64,000 nucleotides of DNA, from assembly GCA_001898145.1 (NCBI GenBank), contig MKSR01000046.1, positions 186,001 through 250,000 on the forward strand, in the 5' to 3' direction. The notes under the pieces were generated by a model. It ran no database searches, was not told the origin of the DNA, and saw only the letters and a list, made by a program, of their open reading frames with translations. Positions 42,037 to 50,280 of the stretch are shown here, piece after piece. The position numbers were made by a program, and so were the translations under genes. Source of the DNA: Dyadobacter sp. 50-39. Its GTDB lineage: Bacteria; Bacteroidota; Bacteroidia; Cytophagales; Spirosomataceae. Position 1 is the stretch's first letter. Every line of letters starts with the position of its first letter.

Positions 42037-44178
42037 CTATTCGGTCATAAACCGCCAGCTGACATTCCCTATCGTATTCGGCTTGCCGGTTTCGGGGGCC
42101 GAAATGCTGCCTTTGAGTTGGCCGCCCTGGCGCTCTACCCTAACATTACGCCATGAGAATGCGCCTTTTTCGTAAGCAAAGGTCTCGCCGTCGTCATCGT
42201 AAAGCTTATAATCTCCATTCTTTTGCCCGTAATGCCGGATTTCAATATCCGTTTTGACCCCGGAGTGCGGGGCGTGCAGCATGGCCGGCATCATGGGAAT
42301 AATGCCGCCGTCTTTGACGAAAACCGGTATCTGGTCCATTCCCGGGTTAATGGTAATCACCTCCCCGTCGCCAGCCAGTTTGCCTGTGTAGAAATCGTAC
42401 CATTTACCTTTGGGTAAAATAACTTTCCGCGAAGTCTGCCCGGTGAAGAGCGGCGCTACCAGGAGGTACTCACCTGCCATATACTGGTCTTTCACCTCCC
42501 GGGTAACCGCCTCTTCGTAGGGGTTTTCTTCCAGACTGGTCACCGTTTTCTCTTTCTTCATATTCATTCCAAAACCCTCTTCAAGGCTCATTCCGCGGAA
42601 TGGCGGCGTGCCGTTGTAATGGTATTTGGCAAATTCGGAATACCAGTAAGGCATCATCCGCATCCGCAGCTCCGCCAGGGCCTTGATCTGCGGCGCTACC
42701 TCGGGAAATGTCCACGGCTGCATGCTGCTCGACCACGCGTTGATCATCGCCATTGGTGAAAAGCATACTGTTTGAAATCTGCGGAGCCATTCTTCGGCTG
42801 TTTTGGAAGCGCGTACTTCCGGTGTCCAGAGCACGCCCGCGTAGCCGCTGTTGATGAGCGCGGTGATGAAATCTTCGTGGCTATAATTATCATTGTAAAT
42901 CACATAGGGAAATGGTGCGCCGCCCGCGTTCGAGGCGCGCACGAGCCCGTAGGTGCGCCTGTTGTTGCGGCGGAACATTTCAAAACTGTGTTTCTGCACG
43001 AGCAGCCCGTAGGTCTGGCGGATCTGCTCGGAAGAGCGGCCGGAAGGAAATGTGGCTACGTCCGGCCAGAGGTAGGAGTCGAAACCATCCACTTCATCGA
43101 TCTTGTATCCACCCACACCGATTTTGACATGCTCTTTTTCAAACTGATCGAACAGGATTTTGCGGGCCTGCGGCATGGAGAGGTCCGGAACGATGCCGTT
43201 CCAAACGGTGTGAGAGCCGGTATAAGGGGCTATTGCCTTATAAATAGCCGCGTCGGGGGAGACATAAGGGTTGGTCCAGAGATTGATTTTGACACCCGCC
43301 TTATCCATATCTTTTACAAAGCCTGCCGGATCGGGGAAACGCGAGCGGTCCCATTCAAATGTGCACGGGTACGATTTGGTTTGCCAGCCGGGTTCAAGCC
43401 CGATGAAATCGAGCGGGAAGCCTTTTTCTTCAAATGCTTGCGCTTCCTGTTTCACCTGGTCGGCCGTGTAAAGCCGGTGAACGCGCTGCGTAAAACCCAG
43501 CCCCCAGCGCGGCGGCAGGCAGCCTCCGCCGCTCAGCAGGTTGAAGCGCTCGACGGCGTTGACGGGTTTCGGGCCTGCGAAAATGTAAATTTCAATACCC
43601 TCGGCTGGTATCAGCATTTCTACCGCGTCGGAATAGGGGTGAGCTTCCCAGTTCTTGTCTGTGTTGCGGTCCATGATTTTCGGAGGGTTTTTGCTGTCCT
43701 TGCGCACGCCCGACCCCGCATAGACGTCGATGTATTTGGCAGAATTTACAAAAACACCATAACCCAGCGACGACACATAAAACGGCACCGGTGCATGCGT
43801 GCGGCCATTGTCGGACTTGCCGTAATGGTCGGCGTGGAGCTGCATAATGCGGCCTCGCTGATGGATGGTCTGAAAGTTGAGACCGAAGCCATAGATCTGC
43901 TCATTCCTTTGCAGAGGCAGTCGTAAATAGGATTTGCCATTGTTCAATTGGAATGAAATGGCCGATTTGTCGAGTGGAAAATCCTGTCTGGGAAGTTGCA
44001 GCAGCGCCGGCGAGGCGGTGGCTTCCGCCGCTTTGAGGAGATCGTAGGCATCGGGCTTACCCGCAGTGCCCTTCCAGATGCCCGGATGGATCTCTTTCCA
44101 GGTGATAGTCTGCCCGAAGATCAGGGCCGGTACAAATAGTAACAAAAGCGTCGAAAGGGCTCGGTTGAGGTGTCGCAT
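42037..44178 (-). CDS. Glycoside hydrolase family 31, exported
   Basis: A 713-residue secreted alpha-glycosidase. A signal peptide (ending LIFGQ) is followed by the N-terminal beta-sandwich (YGFGLNFQTIHQRGR) and the catalytic barrel: LDFIGLEPGWQ, INLWTNPYVSPD, and the nucleophile Asp in GGYKIDEVDGF. The acid/base region reads YNDNYSHED instead of the usual W-x-GD. C-terminal beta domains end near residue 700. GH31 members include alpha-xylosidases and alpha-glucosidases. Linkage is unclear; the location suggests plant polysaccharide side chains. Confidence 0.88.
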   Translation of the reverse strand: MRHLNRALSTLLLLFVPALIFGQTITWKEIHPGIWKGTAGKPDAYDLLKAAEATASPALLQLPRQDFPLDKSAISFQLNNGKSYLRLPLQRNEQIYGFGLNFQTIHQRGRIMQLHADHYGKSDNGRTHAPVPFYVSSLGYGVFVNSAKYIDVYAGSGVRKDSKNPPKIMDRNTDKNWEAHPYSDAVEMLIPAEGIEIYIFAGPKPVNAVERFNLLSGGGCLPPRWGLGFTQRVHRLYTADQVKQEAQAFEEKGFPLDFIGLEPGWQTKSYPCTFEWDRSRFPDPAGFVKDMDKAGVKINLWTNPYVSPDAAIYKAIAPYTGSHTVWNGIVPDLSMPQARKILFDQFEKEHVKIGVGGYKIDEVDGFDSYLWPDVATFPSGRSSEQIRQTYGLLVQKHSFEMFRRNNRRTYGLVRASNAGGAPFPYVIYNDNYSHEDFITALINSGYAGVLWTPEVRASKTAEEWLRRFQTVCFSPMAMINAWSSSMQPWTFPEVAPQIKALAELRMRMMPYWYSEFAKYHYNGTPPFRGMSLEEGFGMNMKKEKTVTSLEENPYEEAVTREVKDQYMAGEYLLVAPLFTGQTSRKVILPKGKWYDFYTGKLAGDGEVITINPGMDQIPVFVKDGGIIPMMPAMLHAPHSGVKTDIEIRHYGQKNGDYKLYDDDGETFAYEKGAFSWRNVRVERQGGQLKGSISAPETGKPNTIGNVSWRFMTE

Positions 44179-44264
44179 CGGGTTTAGCGGCTTGTAGATT
44201 GACAGTATAAGCGCCTAATCAGGATTTATACTAAAAAGGGCGGTGGTAAAATAAGTCTATTAAA

Positions 44265-44296
44265 TTTGTAGGGTAAATAGATTGGAGCTAAATTTG
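44265..44296 (+). promoter_or_regulatory. Promoter for the redoxin-like gene
   Basis: TTTG at 44265-44268, 20 bases, then TAAATTTG at 44289-44296 is a near-perfect Bacteroidota promoter. The -33 TTTG is itself part of another TAAATTTG (44261-44268), giving two possible -7 elements 28 bases apart. The start codon is at 44325. Confidence 0.5.
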
Positions 44297-44324
44297 ATCC
44301 AGAATCAGAAGACCCCCTGGCATT

Positions 44325-44933
44325 ATGTACTACGAAATTGAAGACGAATTGGGCAACGTGTCCACCTTACAACTCAAACAACGGGAAGCGGAAGAGCAGA
44401 TCGAACCGCCCCGGGAAAGTGAACTGGCACCGTTATTCTATCTCCGCAACGAGGAGGGGTTTCCGGTGACGTCGCTTGCGGGAACGTCGTCGGATAGTGA
44501 ATTGCGTTCGATCCTCGATTTGGTGCGTTTCAAACCACTCGTGCTCAGTTTTTATTGCAACTGCTGGGGCAGCTACGCGCCGAAGCACCTTGAAGCCATG
44601 AAGTCGCTTGCGCCGCAGGTGGAAGCTTTGGGCGGGCAGCTGCTGATACTCACCAACGAATCTCAAAAGGAAATCGGGCGCATTGCCAGGAAGCTGGATG
44701 GCGAGGTGCAGATTTACCATGATAAAAATTACAATGTGGCACGCTCCTATGGTGTGTTTTCAGAGACCTCGCCGATCTGGGACCGCATTGCGGGCATTTC
44801 GGAGGAAGTTTTCACACCTTCGCTTTTTGTGGTTCGCCGCGACCGCCGCGTTGGGTACGCATTTGTGGATGTAGATTTCGATAATACTCCGGATATCGAG
44901 GCGGTTTTGAAGGCTATTTATGACGGCCGCTAG
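44325..44933 (+). CDS. Peroxiredoxin-like redoxin with altered active site
   Basis: A 202-residue thioredoxin-fold protein resembling the AhpC/TSA peroxiredoxin-like family (LVLSFYCNCWGSYAP, LILTNESQKEIGRIARKL, PSLFVVRRDRRVGYAFVDVD). The family's FYRGGWCPYC active site reads FYCNCWGSYA here: both canonical cysteines are gone, but two Cys sit two to four residues earlier. The first 65 residues are a separate charged N-terminal region. It may use shifted cysteines or have lost peroxidase activity. A single gene with its own promoter. Confidence 0.75.
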   Translation: MYYEIEDELGNVSTLQLKQREAEEQIEPPRESELAPLFYLRNEEGFPVTSLAGTSSDSELRSILDLVRFKPLVLSFYCNCWGSYAPKHLEAMKSLAPQVEALGGQLLILTNESQKEIGRIARKLDGEVQIYHDKNYNVARSYGVFSETSPIWDRIAGISEEVFTPSLFVVRRDRRVGYAFVDVDFDNTPDIEAVLKAIYDGR

Positions 44934-44985
44934 CGGAAATTACATACTTTGACATCCATACCGTGTCAGCAAGGCAGCCATGCAT

Positions 44986-44993
44986 TATCTTTG
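44986..44993 (+). promoter_or_regulatory. Candidate -7 element for the aminotransferase gene
   Basis: TATCTTTG matches TAnnTTTG, 45 bases before the start. No -33 match at normal spacing. Confidence 0.25.
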
Positions 44994-45038
44994 GTTTTGC
45001 CGCTGACGCAGTATTTGTTTTAATACGTTTTTTGGGAT

Positions 45039-46199
45039 ATGTTATTGAAAAACAGGTTGCAATCGAAACTTCCCCACGTCGGGACCACCATTTTCACCAA
45101 AATGTCGGCGCTGGCCGAAGAGCACAAGGCGCTGAACCTGGCGCAGGGTTTCCCCGAGTTCGATTGCTCGCCCGACTTGCAACAGCTGGTCGATAAATAT
45201 GTGCGGTCGGGCAAAAACCAGTATGCGCCTATGCCCGGCGCATTGACGCTGCGGGAAGCCATTTCACGAAAAACGTTCGATGCATCGGGCCGCGAGTACC
45301 ATCCGGTAACCGAGATCACTGTCACCAGCGGCGCCACCGAAGCATTGTTCGTGGCGATCAGCACCGTGGTGCATCCGGGTGATGAAGTGATCGTATTCGA
45401 GCCGGCCTATGACAGTTATGTGCCCGCCATCGAACTCAGCGGCGGTGTGCCGGTATTCGTGACGCTCGACCCGCAATACAAAGCGATCGATTGGGAGGTC
45501 GTGCGATCCTGCATTACGGAAAAAACGAGGGCTATCATTGTTAATACCCCGCATAACCCGACCGGAAAAGTATGGATTTCTTCTGATTTACAGTCGCTTG
45601 CGTCGCTGGCGGAGGCGCATGATTTATTCGTCATCAGCGACGAGGTATATGAGTACATTGTCTTCGACGGACGCGGGCACATATCGGTCTCTTCCATTCC
45701 TTCGCTCGCCGGGCGCAGCTTTGTGTGCGGGTCGTTTGGGAAAACGTTTCATACTACGGGCTGGAAACTGGGCTATTGCCTGGCACCAGCCGAGCTTACC
45801 GCGGAGTTCCGCAAAATCCATCAGTTTCTGGTATTCAGCGTGGTGACGCCATTGCAATTTGCAGTCGCTGAATTCCTCGAAGACCCGGAGCATTATTTGT
45901 CGCTGTCGGCATTCTACGAGCGGAAGCGGGATTTGTTTAATGACGCTATTAAGGACATTGGTTTTGTACTGAAACCCTCGGAGGGCAGTTTTTTCCAGAA
46001 TGTGTCTTACGCGCATTTATCCGATGAAAATGACCTGGCACTGGCGGAGCGGCTCACAAGGGAAGTTGGCGTAGCTGCTATACCCGTTTCTGCATTCTAT
46101 GGCAGGGAAACAGACTTCAAAACACTCCGATTCTGCTTCGCAAAGCATGACGACACCTTGCTGAGAGCCGCAGGTTTACTCAACTCCGCACGTTGGTAA
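45039..46199 (+). CDS. PLP-dependent aminotransferase (methionine aminotransferase-like)
   Basis: A 386-residue class I/II aminotransferase. The opening GTTIFTKMSALAEEHKALNL and LAQGFPEFDCSPDLQ match the YbdL/kynurenine aminotransferase group. The PLP-binding Lys is in SFGKTFHTTGWKLGYC, the PLP-contacting NTPHNPTGKVW and SDEVYEYIVF are present, and a C-terminal Arg in LRFCFAKH would bind the carboxylate. It probably transaminates methionine or aromatic amino acids. Monocistronic, converging on the permease gene. Confidence 0.92.
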   Translation: MLLKNRLQSKLPHVGTTIFTKMSALAEEHKALNLAQGFPEFDCSPDLQQLVDKYVRSGKNQYAPMPGALTLREAISRKTFDASGREYHPVTEITVTSGATEALFVAISTVVHPGDEVIVFEPAYDSYVPAIELSGGVPVFVTLDPQYKAIDWEVVRSCITEKTRAIIVNTPHNPTGKVWISSDLQSLASLAEAHDLFVISDEVYEYIVFDGRGHISVSSIPSLAGRSFVCGSFGKTFHTTGWKLGYCLAPAELTAEFRKIHQFLVFSVVTPLQFAVAEFLEDPEHYLSLSAFYERKRDLFNDAIKDIGFVLKPSEGSFFQNVSYAHLSDENDLALAERLTREVGVAAIPVSAFYGRETDFKTLRFCFAKHDDTLLRAAGLLNSARW

Positions 46200-46243
46200 G
46201 AGATTAGTCAGGGTACCTCAGACGTTCCCGAAGACCCGCGCAT

Positions 46244-47479
46244 TTATTTTTTGAACAACAATGCTTTGATCGGCTGGATGCGGGTGATAATGAGGGTGGG
46301 GATGAGCAGAATGGCCGCGGTGATCATGACCGTGACCACATTCACCATCGCGAAAATGCCCCAGTCGAACACGATGGGAACGGTATCCATGTAATAATTG
46401 ACCGGGTCGAGCGGGATGAGCTTGAACTGATATTGCAGCCAGCAAAGCAGCAATGCGACCACGTTCCCGATGATAATGCCTTTGCGCACCAGATCCAGGC
46501 CAACCCGGAAAAAAATCATCCGGATCTGACGGTTGGGGCTTCCAAGTGTTTTCAGCAATCCGATCAGCGGCGTCCTTTCCATGATCATGACCAGCAGGAT
46601 CGAGATCATATTGAAGCAGGCTACAAAAAGAATGAGCGTCAGGAAAACGGCCGTGTTGCGGTCGAGGAGAATGAGCCAATCGAATATTTGGGGAAAGAGG
46701 CTCGTCACCTTTTGCAGAAAAAGCCCGGGTGGGAGCTCACGCCGCAGCTTATGCGTGACCAGGTCGAGGTCCTGGAAGTTTTTGAGGTAAATTTCGTAAG
46801 TACCGACGGAATCCGCGCCCCAGCCATTGAGCCGTTGGACGAGCCCGATGTCCCCGATAATGAGGTTATTGTCAAATTCCTCCATTTCGGTTTCATAAAT
46901 CCCCGCGATGATCAGTTTGCGGGGCCGCGGCGGATTTTGCAGGGAGTACATGATCACATCGTCGCCCGTTTTCAGGCGCATTTGGGAGGCTATTTTACGG
47001 CTGATCAGGATTTGAGATGAATATCCGTATTTAATGGCGGACGAATCGGTACGGGAAATGAGTCGGCCATCAACGAGGTTGTGCCTGAAAGTTTCCCAGT
47101 CGTAATCCTTACCTACGCCTTTCAGTATTACCCCTTTGATTTCGTCGGGCGTTTTCAAAATGCCCGATTTGTGTGCTACGGCTTGCCAGCGGCGGATCTC
47201 CGGGATGGTTGGAAGGATTTCCGAAACCGAATTTTTGGTCGGCAGGGGAGCTTCTTCATAGGTATTGCCCTGCGAAAAGGCATTGATATTGATATGGGCT
47301 CCGAAAAGGAATATTTTTTGCTGGATGGTTTGCTTGAAACCGAGCAAAACCGCAAATGCGATGATTCCCACTGCAATACCAATGGCAATACTGGCCACGC
47401 CGATTCGCGAAACTGTGGCAGAAAAAGATCCTGCTTCGTTATGACGAATGCGTTTGGCGATGAATGAGGGGAACTGCAA
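46244..47479 (-). CDS. FtsX-like ABC permease, LolC/E-type
   Basis: A 411-residue inner-membrane permease. One helix near residues 28-48 (IGVASIAIGIAVGIIAFAVL) precedes a large periplasmic MacB-type domain (residues about 50-265), then three helices in the C-terminal FtsX domain (VFLTLILFVACFNMISILLV and following). The opening FIAKRIRHNEAGSFSATVSR is typical of LolC/LolE proteins, which extract lipoproteins from the inner membrane. No LolD ATPase is adjacent, as is common in Bacteroidota. A candidate promoter lies about 30 bases upstream. Confidence 0.88.
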   Translation of the reverse strand: MQFPSFIAKRIRHNEAGSFSATVSRIGVASIAIGIAVGIIAFAVLLGFKQTIQQKIFLFGAHININAFSQGNTYEEAPLPTKNSVSEILPTIPEIRRWQAVAHKSGILKTPDEIKGVILKGVGKDYDWETFRHNLVDGRLISRTDSSAIKYGYSSQILISRKIASQMRLKTGDDVIMYSLQNPPRPRKLIIAGIYETEMEEFDNNLIIGDIGLVQRLNGWGADSVGTYEIYLKNFQDLDLVTHKLRRELPPGLFLQKVTSLFPQIFDWLILLDRNTAVFLTLILFVACFNMISILLVMIMERTPLIGLLKTLGSPNRQIRMIFFRVGLDLVRKGIIIGNVVALLLCWLQYQFKLIPLDPVNYYMDTVPIVFDWGIFAMVNVVTVMITAAILLIPTLIITRIQPIKALLFKK

Positions 47480-47508
47480 GAGGAATCTTTCTTTAAATTA
47501 GTTGTTGA

Positions 47509-47516
47509 CAAAAATA
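47509..47516 (-). promoter_or_regulatory. Candidate -7 element for the LolC/E-type permease gene
   Basis: The minus strand reads TATTTTTG, with TTTC 20 bases upstream (47537-47540) as a near -33 match. 30 bases from the start codon. Confidence 0.38.
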
Positions 47517-47617
47517 GGAAAAAACCTTACCGCTTCGAAAAAGGCATTTTTTTATTAAGTTGCCTGTCTTGATTTATCATATAAGCGATGCTGAATCGCA
47601 AAACCATACGATTGCCC

Positions 47618-49678
47618 ATGCCGTTGATCAAAGTTGCTTCCGGAGTTGTAAACCAGACACCCATGGCCTGGGAGGCCAATACCCGAAATATCGTCGATGC
47701 GATCAGGGAGGCCCGGAAGCAGGAGGTAAGCCTGCTTTGCCTGCCCGAGCTGTGTATTTCGGGCTACGGCTGCGACGACTATTTTTTCGCTCCCGACATG
47801 GTGGAACAGGCGCAGCGCTGTCTGCTGGAGATCGTGGAAGAAACGGCCGGAATGATCGTTGCCGTGGGATTGCCGCTGCGGCACAATGGAAGCGTGTACA
47901 ATGCGGCCTGCCTCGTTTCTAACAAGCATATTGCGGGATTTTACTGCAAACAGAATCTTGCCAACAACGGCATTCATTATGAGGCGCGGTGGTTCAGGCC
48001 ATGGCAGCCGGGAGTGGTAGAGAGTATCGAGGTCAATCAAATGTTTTACCCGATCGGTGATGTGATTTTTGATGTTGCGTCAGGCCCCATCCAGGGTGGT
48101 TCGCATGGTGTGAAGATCGCTTTCGAGATTTGCGAGGATGGCTGGGTAGCCAATCGTCCGGCGCGCCGGCATTATGAGCGGGGCGTGGACATTATCCTGA
48201 ACCCGAGCGCGAGCCATTTTGCATTCAACAAATTTATGGTGCGCGAAAAGCTGGTCGTGGACGCCTCAAGGACATTTTCATGCAGCTATATTTATACTAA
48301 TCTCCTCGGTAATGAGGCAGGAAGGGCTGTGTACGACGGCGACGCAATGATCGCTTCGAATGGAGACCTGCTCGCTTCCAGCCCACGGTTCAGTTACGAG
48401 GATCATGTGATTACCACGGCGGTTATCGATACAGAATATACCCGGTTGAGCCAGGTGCAAAGCAAGATCGCGACCCCGGTACCGGAACGGACGTGGCGTA
48501 TCCCTGCCCGTTACGACTTCCCGGAAATCGAGCCGGTATTACCGCAAGTGCCAGATATCGAGCCTTTTGAAAAAGGAGGTGCACTGAAGGAAGAAGAGTT
48601 TGCGAGGGCTGAATGCCTGGCATTGTTCGACTACCTCAGAAAAAGCCGGTCGAACGGTTTTACCATATCGCTTTCGGGCGGCGCCGATTCCTGCGCCTGC
48701 ACGGCTTTGTGCGGGTTGATGATCCGGCTGGCAGATGAAAGTATCGGGATGGACCGCTTCAAGCAGAAGCTGTCTTACATCAAGGGTATCCAATCGGCCA
48801 CAACGGAGGAAGATCTTGCGAGGGTCTTGATCCACAATATTTATCAGGGGACCGAAAACAGTTCTTCCGATACGCTTGAATCCGCGCAATCACTGGCGGA
48901 ATCGATTGGTTCTACATTCTATAATGTGAATATCAATGGTCTTGTAGAAACTTATAAAGGGCTTATCGAGGACCAGATTGGCCGCAAACTGACCTGGGAG
49001 CAGGACGATATCGCATTGCAGAACATTCAGGCACGGGTGCGCGCCCCGGGAGTGTGGTTGCTCACAAACCTATCCAACCACCTGTTGCTCGCCACTTCGA
49101 ACCGCTCCGAAGCGGCCGTAGGGTATGCAACGATGGACGGCGACACTTCGGGCAGCATCAGTCCGCTGGCCGGGATCGACAAGCATTACCTGCGCCAGTG
49201 GCTCCGCTGGCTCGAAACGGTGGGCTGCGAAGTGAAAGGCAGGCATATCCGTATCGAGGGTTTGAAAAAGGTAAACAGCCTGCAACCGACCGCGGAGCTT
49301 CGTCCGCTCGCGCAAACGCAGACAGACGAAGCCGATTTGATGCCTTATGAGTTTTTGAATGACTTGGAAGGGTTTGCTATCCGGGATAAGAAGTCGCCTT
49401 TGGAGTCATACAAAAATCTGTACGTGCGCTATAAAACCGTGTACAGTACGGAGCAGTTGCTCGGGTGGACCGAACGCTTCTTCAAACTATGGAGCCGCAA
49501 CCAATGGAAGCGCGAACGCTATGCTCCTTCATTCCACCTCGACGACCGCAACCTCGACCCCCGTTCCTGGTGCCGGTTCCCGATTTTGTCCGGCGGATTC
49601 GAAAAGGAACTCGCGGAACTGCGCGCACACGTGAACGGGGCATCCGTGCAGAACGGGCGAAAGCGGATCGGGTTCTGA
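47618..49678 (+). CDS. nadE: Glutamine-dependent NAD+ synthetase
   Basis: A 686-residue bifunctional enzyme for the last step of NAD synthesis. The ATG at 47618 (MPLIKVASGVVNQTP) fits the family start; an in-frame ATG at 47588 adds ten residues. The N-terminal amidase domain (residues about 1-280) has the Glu-Lys-Cys triad in CLPELCISGYGCDD, YCKQNLANNGIHYE and IAFEICEDGWV. The C-terminal synthetase domain has the P-loop ISLSGGADSCACTA. The full length is normal for eukaryotic-type or actinobacterial-like two-domain NadE. Confidence 0.95.
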   Translation: MPLIKVASGVVNQTPMAWEANTRNIVDAIREARKQEVSLLCLPELCISGYGCDDYFFAPDMVEQAQRCLLEIVEETAGMIVAVGLPLRHNGSVYNAACLVSNKHIAGFYCKQNLANNGIHYEARWFRPWQPGVVESIEVNQMFYPIGDVIFDVASGPIQGGSHGVKIAFEICEDGWVANRPARRHYERGVDIILNPSASHFAFNKFMVREKLVVDASRTFSCSYIYTNLLGNEAGRAVYDGDAMIASNGDLLASSPRFSYEDHVITTAVIDTEYTRLSQVQSKIATPVPERTWRIPARYDFPEIEPVLPQVPDIEPFEKGGALKEEEFARAECLALFDYLRKSRSNGFTISLSGGADSCACTALCGLMIRLADESIGMDRFKQKLSYIKGIQSATTEEDLARVLIHNIYQGTENSSSDTLESAQSLAESIGSTFYNVNINGLVETYKGLIEDQIGRKLTWEQDDIALQNIQARVRAPGVWLLTNLSNHLLLATSNRSEAAVGYATMDGDTSGSISPLAGIDKHYLRQWLRWLETVGCEVKGRHIRIEGLKKVNSLQPTAELRPLAQTQTDEADLMPYEFLNDLEGFAIRDKKSPLESYKNLYVRYKTVYSTEQLLGWTERFFKLWSRNQWKRERYAPSFHLDDRNLDPRSWCRFPILSGGFEKELAELRAHVNGASVQNGRKRIGF

Positions 49679-49730
49679 TAAATTTGACTTGGGTTTTTGC
49701 TATATTTATATTAAAAATAACTCTGATTGT

Positions 49731-49946
49731 ATGGCAACGCTAACCGTTGAAGTAGAGGATAATGAACTTGATTTTCTGCGTGATCTCTTGAAGAAATTTC
49801 CCTTCGTGAAGGTAAGTGAGCGGATTGAGGAGGATACGGACGAGGAGGTTCGTGCCAATATCAGGGAGGGGATCAGAGAAATGGCGCTGGTGGAGGAGGG
49901 CAGTTTGCAGACCCGTTCGGCCAGAGCGTTTTTGAAGGATTTATGA
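49731..49946 (+). CDS. Antitoxin of a type II toxin-antitoxin pair
   Basis: A 71-residue acidic protein. The start at 49731 (MATLTVEVEDNELDFL) is preferred over 49689. A short N-terminal strand-plus-helix region is followed by a charged helix and a flexible tail (REMALVEEGSLQTRSARAFL). This resembles small antitoxins encoded with RelE/ParE toxins in Bacteroidota. Its stop overlaps the toxin ATG in ATGA (49943-49946). It starts 52 bases after nadE, in an AT-rich gap that likely carries the TA promoter. Confidence 0.78.
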   Translation: MATLTVEVEDNELDFLRDLLKKFPFVKVSERIEEDTDEEVRANIREGIREMALVEEGSLQTRSARAFLKDL

Positions 49947-50278
49947 GTTTTCAAGTTGAGACCCTGCCAAATTTTGAAAAAGAAGCCAAAAGGCTCAGAA
50001 AGAAATTTGCTTCGCTGGCAGCGGAACTGCTGGATTTGATTGAACAGCTTGAAAATAATCCCTTCATGGGAACGCAGCTTCCCAGAGGCTTTTACAAAAT
50101 CCGATTATCCGTCAGATCCAAAGGTAAGGGGAAGCGTGGAGGAGCCCGGGTGATTACTCATGTCAAAGTGATCGACAGCAAGGTGTTTCTGATTTCAATT
50201 TATGACAAATCGGAGCAATCTGATATTTCTGAGGAGGAGTTGAACCGGCTGCTTTTAGAAATCCCCAGTCAAAAATAA
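49943..50278 (+). CDS. RelE/ParE-family toxin
   Basis: A 111-residue basic protein with the RelE/ParE layout: two N-terminal helices (NFEKEAKRLRKKFASLAAEL) and a beta sheet with LPRGFYKIRLSVRSKGKGK, ARVITHVKVIDSKVFLISIY and a last short helix. Arg and Lys residues in the middle strands and the Tyr near DKSEQ could serve as RNase residues, but the exact catalytic set is not clear. It probably cleaves mRNA at the ribosome (RelE/HigB type) or targets gyrase (ParE type). The 4-base overlap with the antitoxin is classic. It converges on the STN gene. Confidence 0.83.
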   Translation: MSFQVETLPNFEKEAKRLRKKFASLAAELLDLIEQLENNPFMGTQLPRGFYKIRLSVRSKGKGKRGGARVITHVKVIDSKVFLISIYDKSEQSDISEEELNRLLLEIPSQK

Positions 50279-50280
50279 TC

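Noticed and set aside
42772..43926. Long open frame (384 codons) on the plus strand inside the GH31 gene
   Set aside because: It is fully antisense to a well-supported glycosidase and its translation lacks any recognisable domain; GC-rich codons keep the antisense frame open by chance.
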